Made by a program: the position numbers and the translations under genes
Shown here: positions 47,084 to 58,832 of the stretch, one piece after another
Position numbering within the stretch: position 1 is the first letter of the stretch
How the letters are laid out: the number at the start of each line of letters is the position of its first letter
Assembly (NCBI GenBank): GCA_015501585.1
Contig: JADNRY010000242.1
Location: 30,073-94,072, forward strand
DNA: 64,000 nt
Direction of reading: 5' to 3'
DNA from: Rhodocollybia butyracea
Taxonomy: Eukaryota > Basidiomycota > Agaricomycetes > Agaricales > Omphalotaceae
Notes under the pieces: generated by a model
Seen by the model: only the letters and a program-made list of their open reading frames with translations
What the model was told of the DNA's origin: nothing
Databases searched by the model: none

Positions 47084-47872
47084 ATCTGACAATACTTTAG
47101 GCGGATATGAGGGCAGAACTGGATGGAGGTGTAGTTATTTTATGTCTGGAGTTTTGTTCTGACGACTGGCACGGCCATACATATACAGTATCCTTAACGC
47201 TGCTGCGCAGCAATCCCCGACTACAAGGCAAATGTACTTGGGGTCACATCTTGCCCCTTCATCTTTTGTTCACCTTATATTATTTGCTGTTAATCTAGTA
47301 CTTGCTTACTCTTATTTCTGCTACTGACTATGCTTAACTGATCATTAACTTTCATTATCTTTCACTAGCGCTTGATTGACTTCGTTTGAGCAATGTTTGA
47401 GTGCAGATAAATGATATGATCCAACAGATGATAAAGTCATGTTCGCGTCATGTGCACAGGGAGTGAACAAATTCCAGTACTTCTCACAGTTCCAAAGAGA
47501 AACTTGGCCCCTGTTATGGATTGCTAACCAGCTGTGGGCACTATTCAAGAAAAATCACTGTGTGATTAATTGAAAAAGCAGCCGTGTTGAGGAGGTGACG
47601 CTGGGATTTATTGAGCAAGGTGCAAAGAAACAAGAGTACAGGAGTAGATAGAAAATAGGAATAGGAAGCAGGAAATGGTTGAAAAACTATAAGTGGGACT
47701 CCTAGACACAACTTAAAGAGCTGCTATGATAATTACTGGCAGAGCAATAATCAAGAAACTGTAAGGAATATTGTCAAACAGATGATATGCATGATATGAG
47801 AACATACCTGGCAGAGTTAGGATAGAGAGAAGTCAGTTTGTCACTCTACCTGTGGATAAATATGCTACAACT
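47084..47872. other. Interior of the insertion, no recognised gene
   Basis: Short frames only; no motif and no clear repeat. Confidence 0.35.
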
Positions 47873-48957
47873 TCACTTGTGAGTGTGGGCCATCGCGCTA
47901 AGTGCATGGCAGGTACGAGTCCTGATGTTTTATTATTGCCATTTTACAAGCGCAGAAACGTTTCATTAGAATTCAACAAGACAAGCAAAAACTACCTTTG
48001 GAGTCCACAGGCATGCATTGAGCTGAAATGTTGATATAATAGTGGACAAAGTCAAGGCTTGAGCTTGAGCAGTATCTGGTGAAAAATTAAAAGATATGAA
48101 ATGGAGTCGGATCCATTGGAGAATGTGAGTGAGACAGAAGGGCTTGGGACATCAATGTTCAACGTTCAACATTGATACTTAGATTCTTTTATGTTACTTG
48201 AGTTTGGGTTTGCAGACTTGACTTTCTTGCACTTCAAAGGTTTTTGTATTGTCAGCACAACACTGCTTTTTGTTGAAGTCTTTTATACATTGCCTTTTAT
48301 ACATTGCCTAAAACACTATGAGATGTGATTGGCGAGTGAAAGATAAGAGCATACAGCTCAGCTTTCCTGGTACCCTTGATGTTAAATGTCGAAAGGTTGA
48401 AACTTGAAGCTCAAACATCGAGAATATTGAGAGGTTGAGTCATCGATCACAGTGTGCAAATGAGAAATTGTGCTATAACTTCTTATAAGTGGTGTCTGAA
48501 TGGGACAAGATAGGAAGCAAGTGACTTTTCCTCTTCATCAGAGCCTTGTTCAACTTGTACAAATTGAGTGACAATAGAAAATTGAAATACTCGTAGAAGA
48601 AGAATTACACACAAGCAGTAGACCTACTTTGAGTCTTGACACCACCAAAACAAGCCTGTAAATCCACAGTTTCTGGTCAACAAACAGAATGAAAGAAACA
48701 GGTTTTCAGCAAAGTGGTCAATTGACGAGATTTTAACGGGATTAACAACAGAAGCTAAGCCAAAGGCAATGAATTTGAATGAAAGAAAAAATTGATTTGT
48801 ACTGTGAAGCACGTGACGCACGCTTTGACGCTCCAAATATATCGAAATGAAATCGTTTTTGGGTCAACCCGATTAGGAAGAAATCAGGCTTAATTGGGAC
48901 AAATTCCCATGCAAAACCCGCCATAAGACGAGCCTTCATTTCATTCAGGACTCGTAA
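47873..48957 (+). mobile_element. SINE-like repeat, long copy
   Basis: The head GAGTGTGGGCCATCGCGC-AAG, the box GGTACGAGTCCTG, and the tail CATTCAGGACTCGTAA match the elements at 38410 and 41986. This copy has about 530 bp more internal sequence, so it either contains an insertion or represents the fuller form. Confidence 0.6.
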
Positions 48958-48971
48958 AATGTCCAAGTGAG

Positions 48972-51142
48972 CACTTCAGGCACCCCTTTCAATGCCCCAA
49001 CTTAGGGCCAATTTTTCATCAAATATTGACCTCCTGGAGCAGGCAGTACCGGGCATTTACCGACCTTGGTACTACCAAGGCCCACGTGCCAGGGGTCCTG
49101 GTCTGGTACTACCACCTTGGTACTACCGGATTGAATTTTTCAAATCTCTTTTCTGGAGCCCAGAGCCATCCCCTTCAACCCTACCAGTCATCCCTTAAAC
49201 TAGACTATTCATTGGGCATGCCACATCATTTGCGTGCCAAATAGGCTCACAGCTTGATCACTGATGGTTGCATGATTCCTGCTGCCTGCAGCCAGAGCCC
49301 ACCACCGCCAGGATATTTTTCTGCAACAGATTGATAACCTGAAACCTTGGTTGCCCTTCTCTTCTATGTGTTGGAGACGATGGAATCAGCTAAGCAATTG
49401 ATTTGCTTGCCGAAGTTTCTCTTGTGGTGTCGGTTGTTGTTTTCCCCCGGAGTGCACACCATGCGGATATTTATCTATTTATCCTTGTGTTTTACTTTAT
49501 GTTTTATGTATATTACTCCGTCTATTTCTCCGTAGCTGTAGTCTATTTAAGTAGCTTACAGTATGATTTTCCCCTGCGCGTTTCTTTTTTGCTAGGGCTT
49601 CTTGCTATTAGACCGGAGTGAACGTTGAGCTTATTCAACACCTTCTTTAATTCACTCCAACACTATGACTGTGTACATATAGTACATTTATTTACAGGTT
49701 TTAAATGTTTCTATAACAATACATAATAAATATTGCAAGATGGTGGGTAGAAAGACAGTGCTGTATGCTCTTTCTATGACCCCTCTTATTGTTCTTTTGA
49801 AGTAGATCTCCCCTGATAGTTGGAACTTGAGCTGGGAAGAATACCTTTTATTCAAAGTTAACTAATTAAAACCAAAGTCTCATTGTTACCAAACCATGGA
49901 AGAAGGAATTTCACTTTGGTCTATGAATGTTACATGCCTACTTCAGTCAAGCTGAAGTTAAATAAATAGGAATGGTGTATGTAGGGCTTTGTGGATGTTA
50001 TCTGTACAGTATTATTACTGAATAAATAACTATTACAACTGTTTTTGGATTCTAATAGCTCTGTAATATGAAGTCTTGCACTACTGGGTCTTGTACTACC
50101 GGTCTGCCAACATGTTATGGACGTTTTGTCAATTTACTAATATTTATTAACTTGAGTGCTAAATAAATGAATCTGGTTTGGGACCATGAATCCATGCTAA
50201 TGTTAAGTTTGCTACTCCCAAGAGCTTGGTATTACCGAGCTTGGTACTGCCGAGTTTGTACTACATTTGATACGAGTTTACTACCAGGGCTTGGTATTAC
50301 CGATTTGGTACTACCAGTCTTGGAAGACCTGGGTATATTACTGTCTCGGTTCAGTGGTTCCAATAGCATGACCTGCATCAAGAGTGGATGCCATTGTGAA
50401 CATTGGACAGGGAACAAAGGCTGGGTGTCTTCTGCACAACTCTAGTAGTGATAGCCTATACATGTACTTTCAAATTCCAATAACCTCAGATAATGTTCAA
50501 GCTATTACCTATATACAAATTAATTTACATACACATATGTTATGTAGGGTGGGTGACAATTTACCTTACCTTATTTAAACTCCGCTACCTTACAGCTACC
50601 TTATGTATTGAAACTACCTTAACCTACCTTTAAGGTACTTAAAGGACCTTATTGAACAAATTACCTTATTTGACCCCATTACCTGATCTTACTTCCACTT
50701 GGAAGCTAACCTCACAATTAAGTACACCAAATTACACCAAATACTTGCCAATGTTGACTATATAACACCCTACTTTTATACCCAGTCTGCTAGTGCATCA
50801 CAAAAATTTAATCTGGCAGCAGGAATCATCATGTAGCAGTCAGATAATGATCAGGCTGTGAGCCTATTTAGCAGGCAAACAATGCCCAATGCATAGTCTA
50901 GTGCAAGGGATGACTGGTAGGGTTGAAGGGGATGGCTCTGGGCTCCAGAAAAGAGATTTGAAAATTTCAATCCGGTATACCGGTGGTAGTACCAGACCAG
51001 GACCCAGGGCCCAGGTACCAGACCGTGGTACTACCAATCCGGTAATACCAAGGTCGGTAAATGCCCGGTACTGCCTCCCAGGGGGTCAATATTTGATGAA
51101 AAATTGGCCCTAAGTTGGGAGATTGAAAGGGTGACTGAAGTG
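48972..51142. mobile_element. Non-autonomous element with ~240-bp inverted repeats, 2.2 kb
   Basis: The ends begin CACTTCAG. The arms (about 48972-49225 and 50885-51142) share CAACTTAGGGCC, AATTTTTCATCAAATATTGA, GGTACTACC motifs, CCCCTTCAACCCTACCAGTC and CTAGACTAT in inverted order. The 7-bp duplication AAGTGAG flanks it at 48965-48971 and 51143-51149. The interior shows no transposase frame, but has repeats of TTGGTACTACC/TTGGTATTACC (50085-50330) and of TACCTTA (50560-50690). Confidence 0.82.
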
Positions 51143-51149
51143 AAGTGAG

Positions 51150-51689
51150 AGGCCCAGAGGATGGGTCCAGGCTGGTGACAATAAGCCTGGAGACTCCTGG
51201 AAACACCAGAGAATTGTCTGGACAAATCTGGGAAGAACTCACCAGAAAACATCCTCTGATAGAGGGAGTATAGTGCCGTCATTGAAGGAACACAGAATGG
51301 CCCAAGCGCTCCTCCTCAACTTCTCAACCACGTCAATAAATTGTGCGCATGGAAATTTCAGCAGATACAGCATGTAGCAAGCACCTCCAACACTGCCCCA
51401 TCATGCTACTGCCCCAGCTTAGTATTGGACTCTGTTGCTCTTGAAATGTTTTATGCTTGCATTCTTCACTCTCATGTATCGTATATCCCAATGTACATCA
51501 GACTTCTTGATGTATCATCACCCTTAGTTTTGCTCTCGAGATGCACTCCACTGAGACATTTATGAGTTGCATCCCATCATGTGCCAGACTTATTGTTGTC
51601 TCATTGCTGTGTTGAGGAACTGTTGCGTCATTTTAAACTTGGTGGTTAATCTAGCTAGTGTCCTAGGTAATTGAATGCATATATGTAAG
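51150..51689. other. Unassigned interior sequence
   Basis: No gene is recognised. It ends with ATATGTAAG, the left part of the hAT target site into which the Copia element inserted. Confidence 0.35.
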
Positions 51690-51966
51690 TGTTAGAGCTT
51701 ACTCCGTACATATACATATTGGGACTAATATACGCAGCTTTGACCATCCCTATTCTGTATATGTGCTTACTTTATACTATACAGCTGGTACTTAGTCACG
51801 TAGAGTGGCATATACGACTCCCTCAGTTGCTTTCCTAACAACTGAGGTGAGACCATTTTCTTTATATTTAGTTTATCCACTTACTGACATACATACAGTT
51901 GAACTTACCTTAACAGGTATATAATATAGTTGCTTTCCTAACAACTGAGTTGAACTTACCTTAACA
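51690..51966 (+). repeat. Left LTR of the Copia element
   Basis: It is 277 bp, starts TG and ends CA, and contains an internal repeat of TTTCCTAACAACTGAG. It pairs with 56488-56766. Confidence 0.9.
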
Positions 51967-52042
51967 GATTATGAGACTCGGGCTCTAACAGCGCAAATAT
52001 CGAGAAAAACATATTATCAAAAGTATATTGTCCAGTGCGAAA

Positions 52043-53054
52043 ATGTCGTCAGGAAATCTACTAAACATACCAAGACTCCCAGACGAGAAACAGCTCGTTG
52101 GCCAAGAAAACTGGAGGCCATTCAAAAGAGAAATTTTATTTGCTATCCAATCAAAAGGCTTGACGGGCTATCTCGATGGGACTATCGCTAGACCAACCCC
52201 TGTGGACCTCCACCAATCTACACGCCGCAGCAGACGCCACTGTTCAGCCCAGTTCCCCAGTACAAGGAGTGGGAAGCCCGTGACAGGCTTGTTGCTGGAG
52301 CAATTGTGTCAAACGTGGTTGACCCCACCAGCCTTGGAATTGATGAGACAAAGAGGGCCTCCAAAATCTGGAAGAACCTCATTAAGCAGTTCGAGAAGAA
52401 AGATGAACAACATATCCACTTTGCAGATACAGCTCTCTGTTCTGAGAGATTCGACCCGCTCAAACAGACCATGGAAGCCCACAAAAAGAAGATGCGAAAC
52501 CTCCTGAAAAAGGTCCATGACCTAGGAGGGAGTATTCCCAACGCACAGTTCTGTCTCATTCTTATCTCATCCATGCCTAGCGACTGGAAGCGAGATGTCT
52601 GCATTGTCCCAGGAACGTCCAGTGCAGACATGTTCACATACCTTCATACTCTCTGGCTTCAGAAGGAAGAGGAGAGATTGGAGGAGGAATGAGAGACCAA
52701 GAAGGTCAAGGCATTCATGGCCACCATCCTCAGGGTAACTACCAACAGCGCACTGGAGACAGGCCCACATTCACCTGCCACAGCTGTGGAAAGCCTGGAC
52801 ACATGGCTAGGAAATGCTGGGTGAAAGGCGGCGGTATGGAAGGCCAAGGACCGAAACAGGGACAGTCAAACAAGGGAAAGACCGAAATGAATGCGAAAGT
52901 AGTAGCAATGGAGGACACCAAGTCTGATGCCAGCACACCTATGGCTACCTACGTCCTATTGGCAAATGCCATGAACCCCTTGAGTATGTCTAAATCCATC
53001 CAAGAGTTGAACCAATCACTGACTCTGAGGCTAGACTGTATAATCCTGTTCTAA
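52043..53054 (+). pseudogene. Copia gag region with CCHC zinc knuckle
   Basis: The ATG at 52043 (MSSGNLLNIPRLPDEK) opens a Copia gag. The frame shifts near 52200-52300 and continues as RASKIWKNLIKQFEKKDEQ and LISSMPSDWKRD. A TGA follows at about 52690. The same region then reads on in another frame to the knuckle CHSCGKPGHMARKC (about 52775-52820). Confidence 0.85.
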
Positions 53055-53084
53055 AGGTCACAGGTCAGCGAAAGGGGGGAGAGC

Positions 53085-54437
53085 ATGGATGTAGATAAAG
53101 ACATACTTAGTTATACAATTGTCAGCTCTAAAGATTGTACTGTCTGCAAGGGAACTATGTCCCTATACTCACCTCCCGCTCCTATAACACAAACTTTTCT
53201 TGACTCCGGCATGTCAGAGCACCGTTGGGTGCACAAATCAGACTTTATTGAGTATACTGAGGTACAAGGGCAGAGAGGCAATAGCGCCATATTGGGCGAC
53301 GTGGGGAGATTTGAAATACAAGGAGTTGGGACAGTACAATTTGTCATGCGCATAGGCAGAACGAAAGGACCATAAAACTCCAGGGCGTAAAACACACTCC
53401 ATCATTCACACACAACCTGATATCACTCTCAACATTAGACCACAAAGGAATGAGAGGAGAGTGGGGAGGCGGCATAATGACTGTAAAGTCGCCCAAAGGG
53501 GAGGTCATTATACAGGGGCACAGCAAAGCAAAGATGTATGAGGTGGAGATCCTAGAGTCAGGGAGTGTAAACATCAACTACTCGCGTGCAAGAGATAAAC
53601 CAGCCAACTTACTTACTTGGCATAGACGGCTAGGCCACATTGCAATCCAGCACATACTACAGTGCATGACCAGTTGGAATCTTGTTGACAGTCTGAATAT
53701 TATAAAAAGCAAGGTGGAGGGGATGTGCAAAGATTGCCTATATGGGAAGGCAAAGAGACAGCCCTTTGATGAGGTACTCATGCACGAGACCAAGGTACTT
53801 GAGCGCGTACACATTGACATGTTCAGGCCAGCGAGAACACAAACCAGAGGAGGATGCAGCTACCTTCTGCTCTGCATGGACGGGAAGTCATCGTTCCATT
53901 TACCGTTCTACTTGAATAATAAATGCAAGGAGACGGGGTTGAAGTGCCTACACGAGTACCGCATTATGGCGGAGAAGCAGACAGGGAAGAAGCTGAGAAC
54001 CATACGCATAGATGGCGGTGGAGAGTTGAATAATGGAGCAGTAGATGAATACTGCACTGAAAATGGCATCCTTATTGAGAAGGTACCACACGATTCATCT
54101 GCGGCAAATAGAGTGGCTGAGTGAGCGTTCAGGACTGTAATGGAGGGGACACACACATTGCTTGAGGGTTCAGGCTTTCCATATTACTTCTGGGGCGAAG
54201 CGTCGGCGATGTTCATTTACATGGATAATTTTGTCCCATCAGCAAGATACCCAGACCTTGTACCTGTTGAGCAATGGACAAGCAAGAGACAGGACATATC
54301 ACACCTGAGGCCCTTTGGGTGCAATTGCTGGGCGACATTACCACAAAGAACTGACGGGAAGCTTGGAAGGCAAGCGTCAAAGGCAGACTACTGGGATATC
54401 TGGGAAGACAGGGGTACAGGATCTGGGTTCCAGAAAT
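53085..54437 (+). pseudogene. Copia protease and integrase region
   Basis: The protease core reads TFLDSGMSEHRWV; the usual DSGA is DSGM. The pre-integrase zinc-binding segment WHRRLGH...CKDCLYGK precedes the integrase core, with Asp in HIDMF, Asp in IRIDGGGEL, and Glu in ANRVAE. A TGA (54122-54124) directly follows that Glu. A frame change near 53370 separates protease from integrase. Confidence 0.85.
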
Positions 54438-54803
54438 GAAAACCATCGAAGAAAGTCATGATGTGGTTTTTGAGGAAGGGACACCACACCATACACATAT
54501 GCCAACAGCTCAGGGTGATCAAGATGTAATTGAAGATAACGAGATAATCAAACAATTGGACCCAATCGACCCTGTGTCTAAGCTTAACCCTGATACAACA
54601 CCCGCAGCTATGCCAAATGTGGACACACCATGGATGCACAGTGAACCACTCAAACCTGCCGAACCTGATAACCTTGGTGCAGCACCCAACTGCAGAACAC
54701 CATACAACCACCAGAGCCAGTCCGCCGTAGTGCATGCGGCCATATCCCATCACATAGACTCATCAAGAGTGGAGAATATGAGGAGCAAGAAGAGAAAGCG
54801 AGG

Positions 54804-55930
54804 GTGGAGGGAGAAGCATGGACTAACGAGGCAGTGGCAGAGGAACAGCCACTGGCACTTATCTCCAAAAGCCCATACTCCTTTGCCATGACATCAGGCG
54901 AACTCTGGGTGCCGACCTCATACAAACAGGCGATGAAGCGGCCAGACCTCTGGAGGGAGCCAATGGAGAGGGAGTACAGGACATTAATGGTGAAGGACTG
55001 CTGGGAGCTTGTACCTCTTCCCCCGGATGCAAATCTGACTGGCGGCAGGTGGACCTATGCAATAAAATTCAACGCTGAAGGGAATCTGCTAAAGCGAAAA
55101 GCGAGGTATGTTGCTCAGGGCTACACACAAATACAGGGTCAGGACTATGATAAGACATATGGTGGAGTACGCGTATGGAGTCTGTCCGACTGGTCTTGGC
55201 AATCATCACAGTTCTGAAGCTGTCTATCTTCCAGGTGGACTTCACTGCAGCGTTCCTCAATAGTCCAATCATGCACAAAGTCTACATGAAACAACCAGAA
55301 GGGTTTGTTAAGCCCGGAACAGAGCACCTTGTGTGTAAACTGAAAAAGTCAATATACGGCACAATGCAGGGGAGCCATGACTGGCAGGCGACACTAGTGG
55401 AGGGCTACAGGAACAATGGGTATACAACTTCACAGGTGGACCCATGTATCAGATTTTGACAAGTCGGGGATGAGTATACCATAACAAGCACATACGGGGA
55501 CAACATATGTGGAGGATCTTCTACCGAGGCAGGACGCGATAAAGCAGTTGAGGACCTAGGAAGTCAATGGGTCGCAAATGAGGTGAGGATGGAGGTACTG
55601 CTTGGAATGACAATCAGACAGAACCTGATAACCAAAGCAATTACACTCTCACAAAGGAGGTATTTCGAACGCATGCTCAAGCACTTTGGATTCCAGGATG
55701 TACGACGACGGAATACTCCCCTCCCACCGAATGTCAAACTAATAGAAGCACCGAACCCATTGCCAGAGGAAGAACGACAGTTTATGGAAGACAAGCCCTA
55801 CCGCGCCTTCATTGGATCTAGTATGTGGGGCCAGGTATGTACCCGACCCGACATGGCATACGCAGCAGGGCTGCTAGCAAAGTACCAACTAAACCCAGGT
55901 TGCAACACTGGGAATGTGTCGTGTGGCTAG
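54804..55930 (+). pseudogene. Copia reverse transcriptase region, catalytically dead
   Basis: Recognisable blocks are MEREYRTLMVKDCWELVPLP, RWTYAIKFNAEG, KARYVAQGYTQIQGQDY, FQVDFTAAFLNSPI, and YMKQPEGFV. A frameshift near 55160 and a TGA at about 55456 interrupt it. The catalytic YVDD equivalent reads YGDN (about 55492-55503), lacking the second Asp. Confidence 0.85.
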
Positions 55931-56481
55931 CGGGGTACATAGCAAACACACTTGACTATGACATCATCTATGGGTGCCCAGAGCCATTAGAGGACAAGCC
56001 AGGCACAGGCCTCAAACCACATGGGTTTGTAGACTCTGACCACGGCAGGTGCAGGGACACATCCAGGTCGACCTCCGGATATGTCTTCTTCATGGCAGGT
56101 GGCCCCGTATCCTGGAGTTTGAAAAGACAAGCAACAGTAGCCCTTTCGATGACCAAGGCTGAGTACATTGTGCTGTCCTGTGCCACACAACAGGCAATCT
56201 GGCTGAAATTGTTCTTATCCGAGGTGAAGCAGGAGGGTCCAATTGATATGCAAGGCGATAACTTCGGGTCAGTGTGCTTGACAGAGAACCCCAACCGGCA
56301 CGCACTGGTCAAACACATCGAGATGAGGCACCACTACATGCGAGAGAAGGTGGCGAGTGGGGAGGTGATGGTAACGAGGATTCGATTGGGCGAAAATGTG
56401 GCAGACGTGTTCACCAAGGCACTGAGCGGCCCAACCCACTCCACGCTGGTATCACTTCTTGGGATAGACCATACAGAGTAG
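55825..56481 (+). pseudogene. Copia RNase H region
   Basis: It has GFVDSDHGRCRDTSRSTSGYVF and SWSLKRQATVALSMTKAEYI, followed by ENVADVFTKALSG. The frame is open for 218 codons up to the stop just before the polypurine tract, but it is cut off from the RT by a frame change. Confidence 0.85.
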
Positions 56482-56487
56482 GGGGGG

Positions 56488-56766
56488 TGTTAGAGCTTAC
56501 TCTGTAGTATACATATTGGGACTAATATACGCAGCTTTGACCATCCCTATTCCATATACGCCATGCTTACTTTATACTATACAGCTGGTACTTAGTCACG
56601 TAGAGCGGCATATACGACTCCCTCAGTTGCTTTCCTAACAACTGAGGTGAGACCGTTTTCTTTATATTTAGTTTATCCACTTACTGACATACATACAGCT
56701 GAACTTACCTTAACAGGTATATAATATAGTTACTTTCCTAACAACTGAGTTGAACTTACCTTAACA
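56488..56766 (+). repeat. Right LTR of the Copia element
   Basis: It is 279 bp and differs from the left LTR by a small number of substitutions and short indels. It is followed directly by GTAAG. Confidence 0.9.
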
Positions 56767-56773
56767 GTAAGAC

Positions 56774-57424
56774 CAGTGTTCTACTTAAGGGATAAGGCTT
56801 AAGTGGGAAGGCCTCAAGTTAAGGCCTTAACATAAGGCTTTAAGAATTTCCAAGGATATCTTAAGGTCTTAAGGCCTTACAGAGTCTTAAAAGGATGGTA
56901 CTGCATTGGCCAGGAGAGTCAACTAGTACCAACAGCTGATCTCAACTGGAGCAGTTGGAAGATAAGAAGAGCAAAGTGGGTACATGATGTTTGTGAAGTG
57001 AGAACAGGGAGATAATGAGTTGCTTGAGTATCAGGCACCACTTCACCAATCACACCATTGTGCTAGTATGTCTTCAGATATTTTACATTTGATCACTCCT
57101 GCTAAACTTTTTGTGAGTTATTGAAGTGAGTGCAAAGGTCAAGGAGGGTTATTATAAAATAGGCAGTGCTTGTGGAAGGTCTGATTCACGTTGAGAAGGA
57201 TACTATACTTGACAATGGTGCCATTGGAGACTATTTGGAGTTACTGATGGCTTGATGGTGACCAGGTATACCAGAAATGATGCTTGTAGCCAATTTGTAG
57301 CACAAATTCACTTGTGGCTGGCCAAAATTAATAAAATAGATTACAAGTCTTAATTAAGGGCTTAAATAGACCTAAGCCTTCAAGGTCTGGGATTCCGGGT
57401 TTACGGCCTTAATGTAGAACACTG
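56774..57424. mobile_element. hAT-like non-autonomous element, 651 bp
   Basis: The terminal inverted repeat is CAGTGTTCTAC-TTAAGG; the CAGTG start is typical of hAT. The 8-bp target duplication is TGTAAGAC: the right copy is intact at 57425-57432. The left copy is split, with TGTAAG before the Copia element (ending 51689) and GTAAGAC after it (56767-56773). The interior is rich in TTAAGGCCTTAA-like words near both ends. No coding capacity. Confidence 0.85.
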
Positions 57425-57432
57425 TGTAAGAC

Positions 57433-58027
57433 AGTAAAACAACCAAAACCTAGTGCTGAGGTATTTAAAGTACTTCCAATAGAGTATAATTTGTCTGAAG
57501 GCACTGGTACAACCGGGCAACTACCTGCCACAATAAGTGGGATAAGATACTGCTAAGCCAAGAAACAGTTGTAATCATACAGTAGTAGAGAGTTATGAAT
57601 CACTCTAATGTCGTAGGTATCCGGCGCAGTGGGGACTCGGAGCCGTGAGGCTCCCTCAGGAGATTGGGGATATAAGTGCTCTATTGCTCTATATTACTTG
57701 GCATTCATACCTGGCCTTATATACTACAGTACGGGTACTCTACGAGGTGTCTACCGGGTCTGTAAGTATTAGTAAGTATCTTGGTAAGTAAATCAGTAAG
57801 CAACGTCGGAGGAATATCAGTGCCGGATTGACATGATGTCATCGGCTCGGCGAACTACAACATCTAAGGCTAAGTATAATCATTTACTTAAACATGTAGA
57901 AGTTGACAGGATAATGGATTGCAATGCTGCTCATTAGAGAGTTGATCTACATACACTGATTGTTTAAGAAATGGCATTGATTCCCTAGAAAAGCAGGAAT
58001 ACTCGGGAGAGTCGGAACGACGGAAGT
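57433..58027. other. Unassigned interior sequence
   Basis: No gene or element end was recognised. Confidence 0.35.
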
Positions 58028-58053
58028 AGAGTAAGCGCGCAAGCGCTTACTCG
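58028..58053. repeat. Short perfect palindrome
   Basis: GAGTAAGCGC-GCAA-GCGCTTACTC can form a 10-bp stem with a 4-nt loop. It lies a few bases before an ATG at 58056 that opens a 79-codon frame of unknown meaning. Confidence 0.7.
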
Positions 58054-58562
58054 GCATGGCTCAACTTGAAAACCTATTAATATTGGCTGGGTTTATCACA
58101 AATGGAGAGCTCGTTCCGGATATATCCCAGAAAGGGATATTCCTGTCAATTACATATGCCGAGCGGTTTGATTCAAGACCGCTCACAAGAGTGAATTATA
58201 AATATTGTGAAAGCAAGCTCAAAAGAGGGGAAGTACGAGGAACAGAAGAATTGCCATGCCTTGGCGATGCCGGTAGGTCATATGCGCCCGCATAGCCTAA
58301 TTGGGCATGAGCCTCCCGGCAGTGATCCGAAACATTCATGGTTATGATGGAGATCATCGAAAAACAGACCAGCCGGCATAGCGGCTCGACATGAAACAAC
58401 TGGCACGGCGGCTGAAGATCAGGTGGGAAAGAACTACCCGATCTGGCGGTTTTTGAAGAATCCAACACTCAATTGGCACCTACAAGACCCTCCTTCCCTT
58501 CGGTCAGAGTCGGGGATCCCGTAAGTCGCGTTCAAAGACAGGAAGTGTTGTCCAATACAGAT

Positions 58563-58829
58563 CACATGACCGAACTTCCAGTTATTACCTTGTAAAAATT
58601 TCGCTCGAAAATTTTAATTAATCACGAGCAAAATAGATAAGTAATCTCATTGCTTTTTCGAGCGAAATATACAATAGATTACTGGCGAAATTTCAAAAGA
58701 AAAAGACAATCAATTACAATGTATTTTTCATAAGATTTTTCAACCGTAATTCTTATTGAAAAAGGTAAGTAATTACAACAATACTTTCGGCGATAATTGA
58801 GCCCGATATTTTTTGACGCTGGCGCAGTG
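58563..58829 (-). repeat. Long inverted repeat, right arm (CACTGCGCCAGCGTC...)
   Basis: This is the partner of 46810-47083. The outer end reads CACTGCGCCAGCGTCAAAAA on the minus strand and is followed outward by AAA (58830-58832), matching the AAA at the left. Confidence 0.85.
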
Positions 58830-58832
58830 AAA

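Larger units (their letters stand above)
51690..56766 (+). mobile_element. Copia-type LTR retrotransposon, degenerate, 5.1 kb
   Basis: LTRs 51690-51966 and 56488-56766 (TGTTAGAGCTTACTC ... CCTTAACA) are highly similar. The 5-bp duplication GTAAG flanks the element. A half-tRNA-type primer site (ATTATGAGACTCGGGC) lies just inside LTR1, and a G-rich polypurine tract precedes LTR2. The internal order is gag, zinc knuckle, protease, integrase, reverse transcriptase, RNase H, which is Copia order. Every domain carries stops, frameshifts or lost residues, so the copy is not autonomous. Confidence 0.93.

Noticed and set aside
54436..54891. Independent gene between the Copia integrase and RT
   Set aside because: It is the variable linker of the Copia polyprotein in one of its broken frames.
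58056..58295. 79-codon frame after the palindrome
   Set aside because: No motif, homologue or splice partner is seen; it lies in nested transposon sequence. Kept only as a comment.
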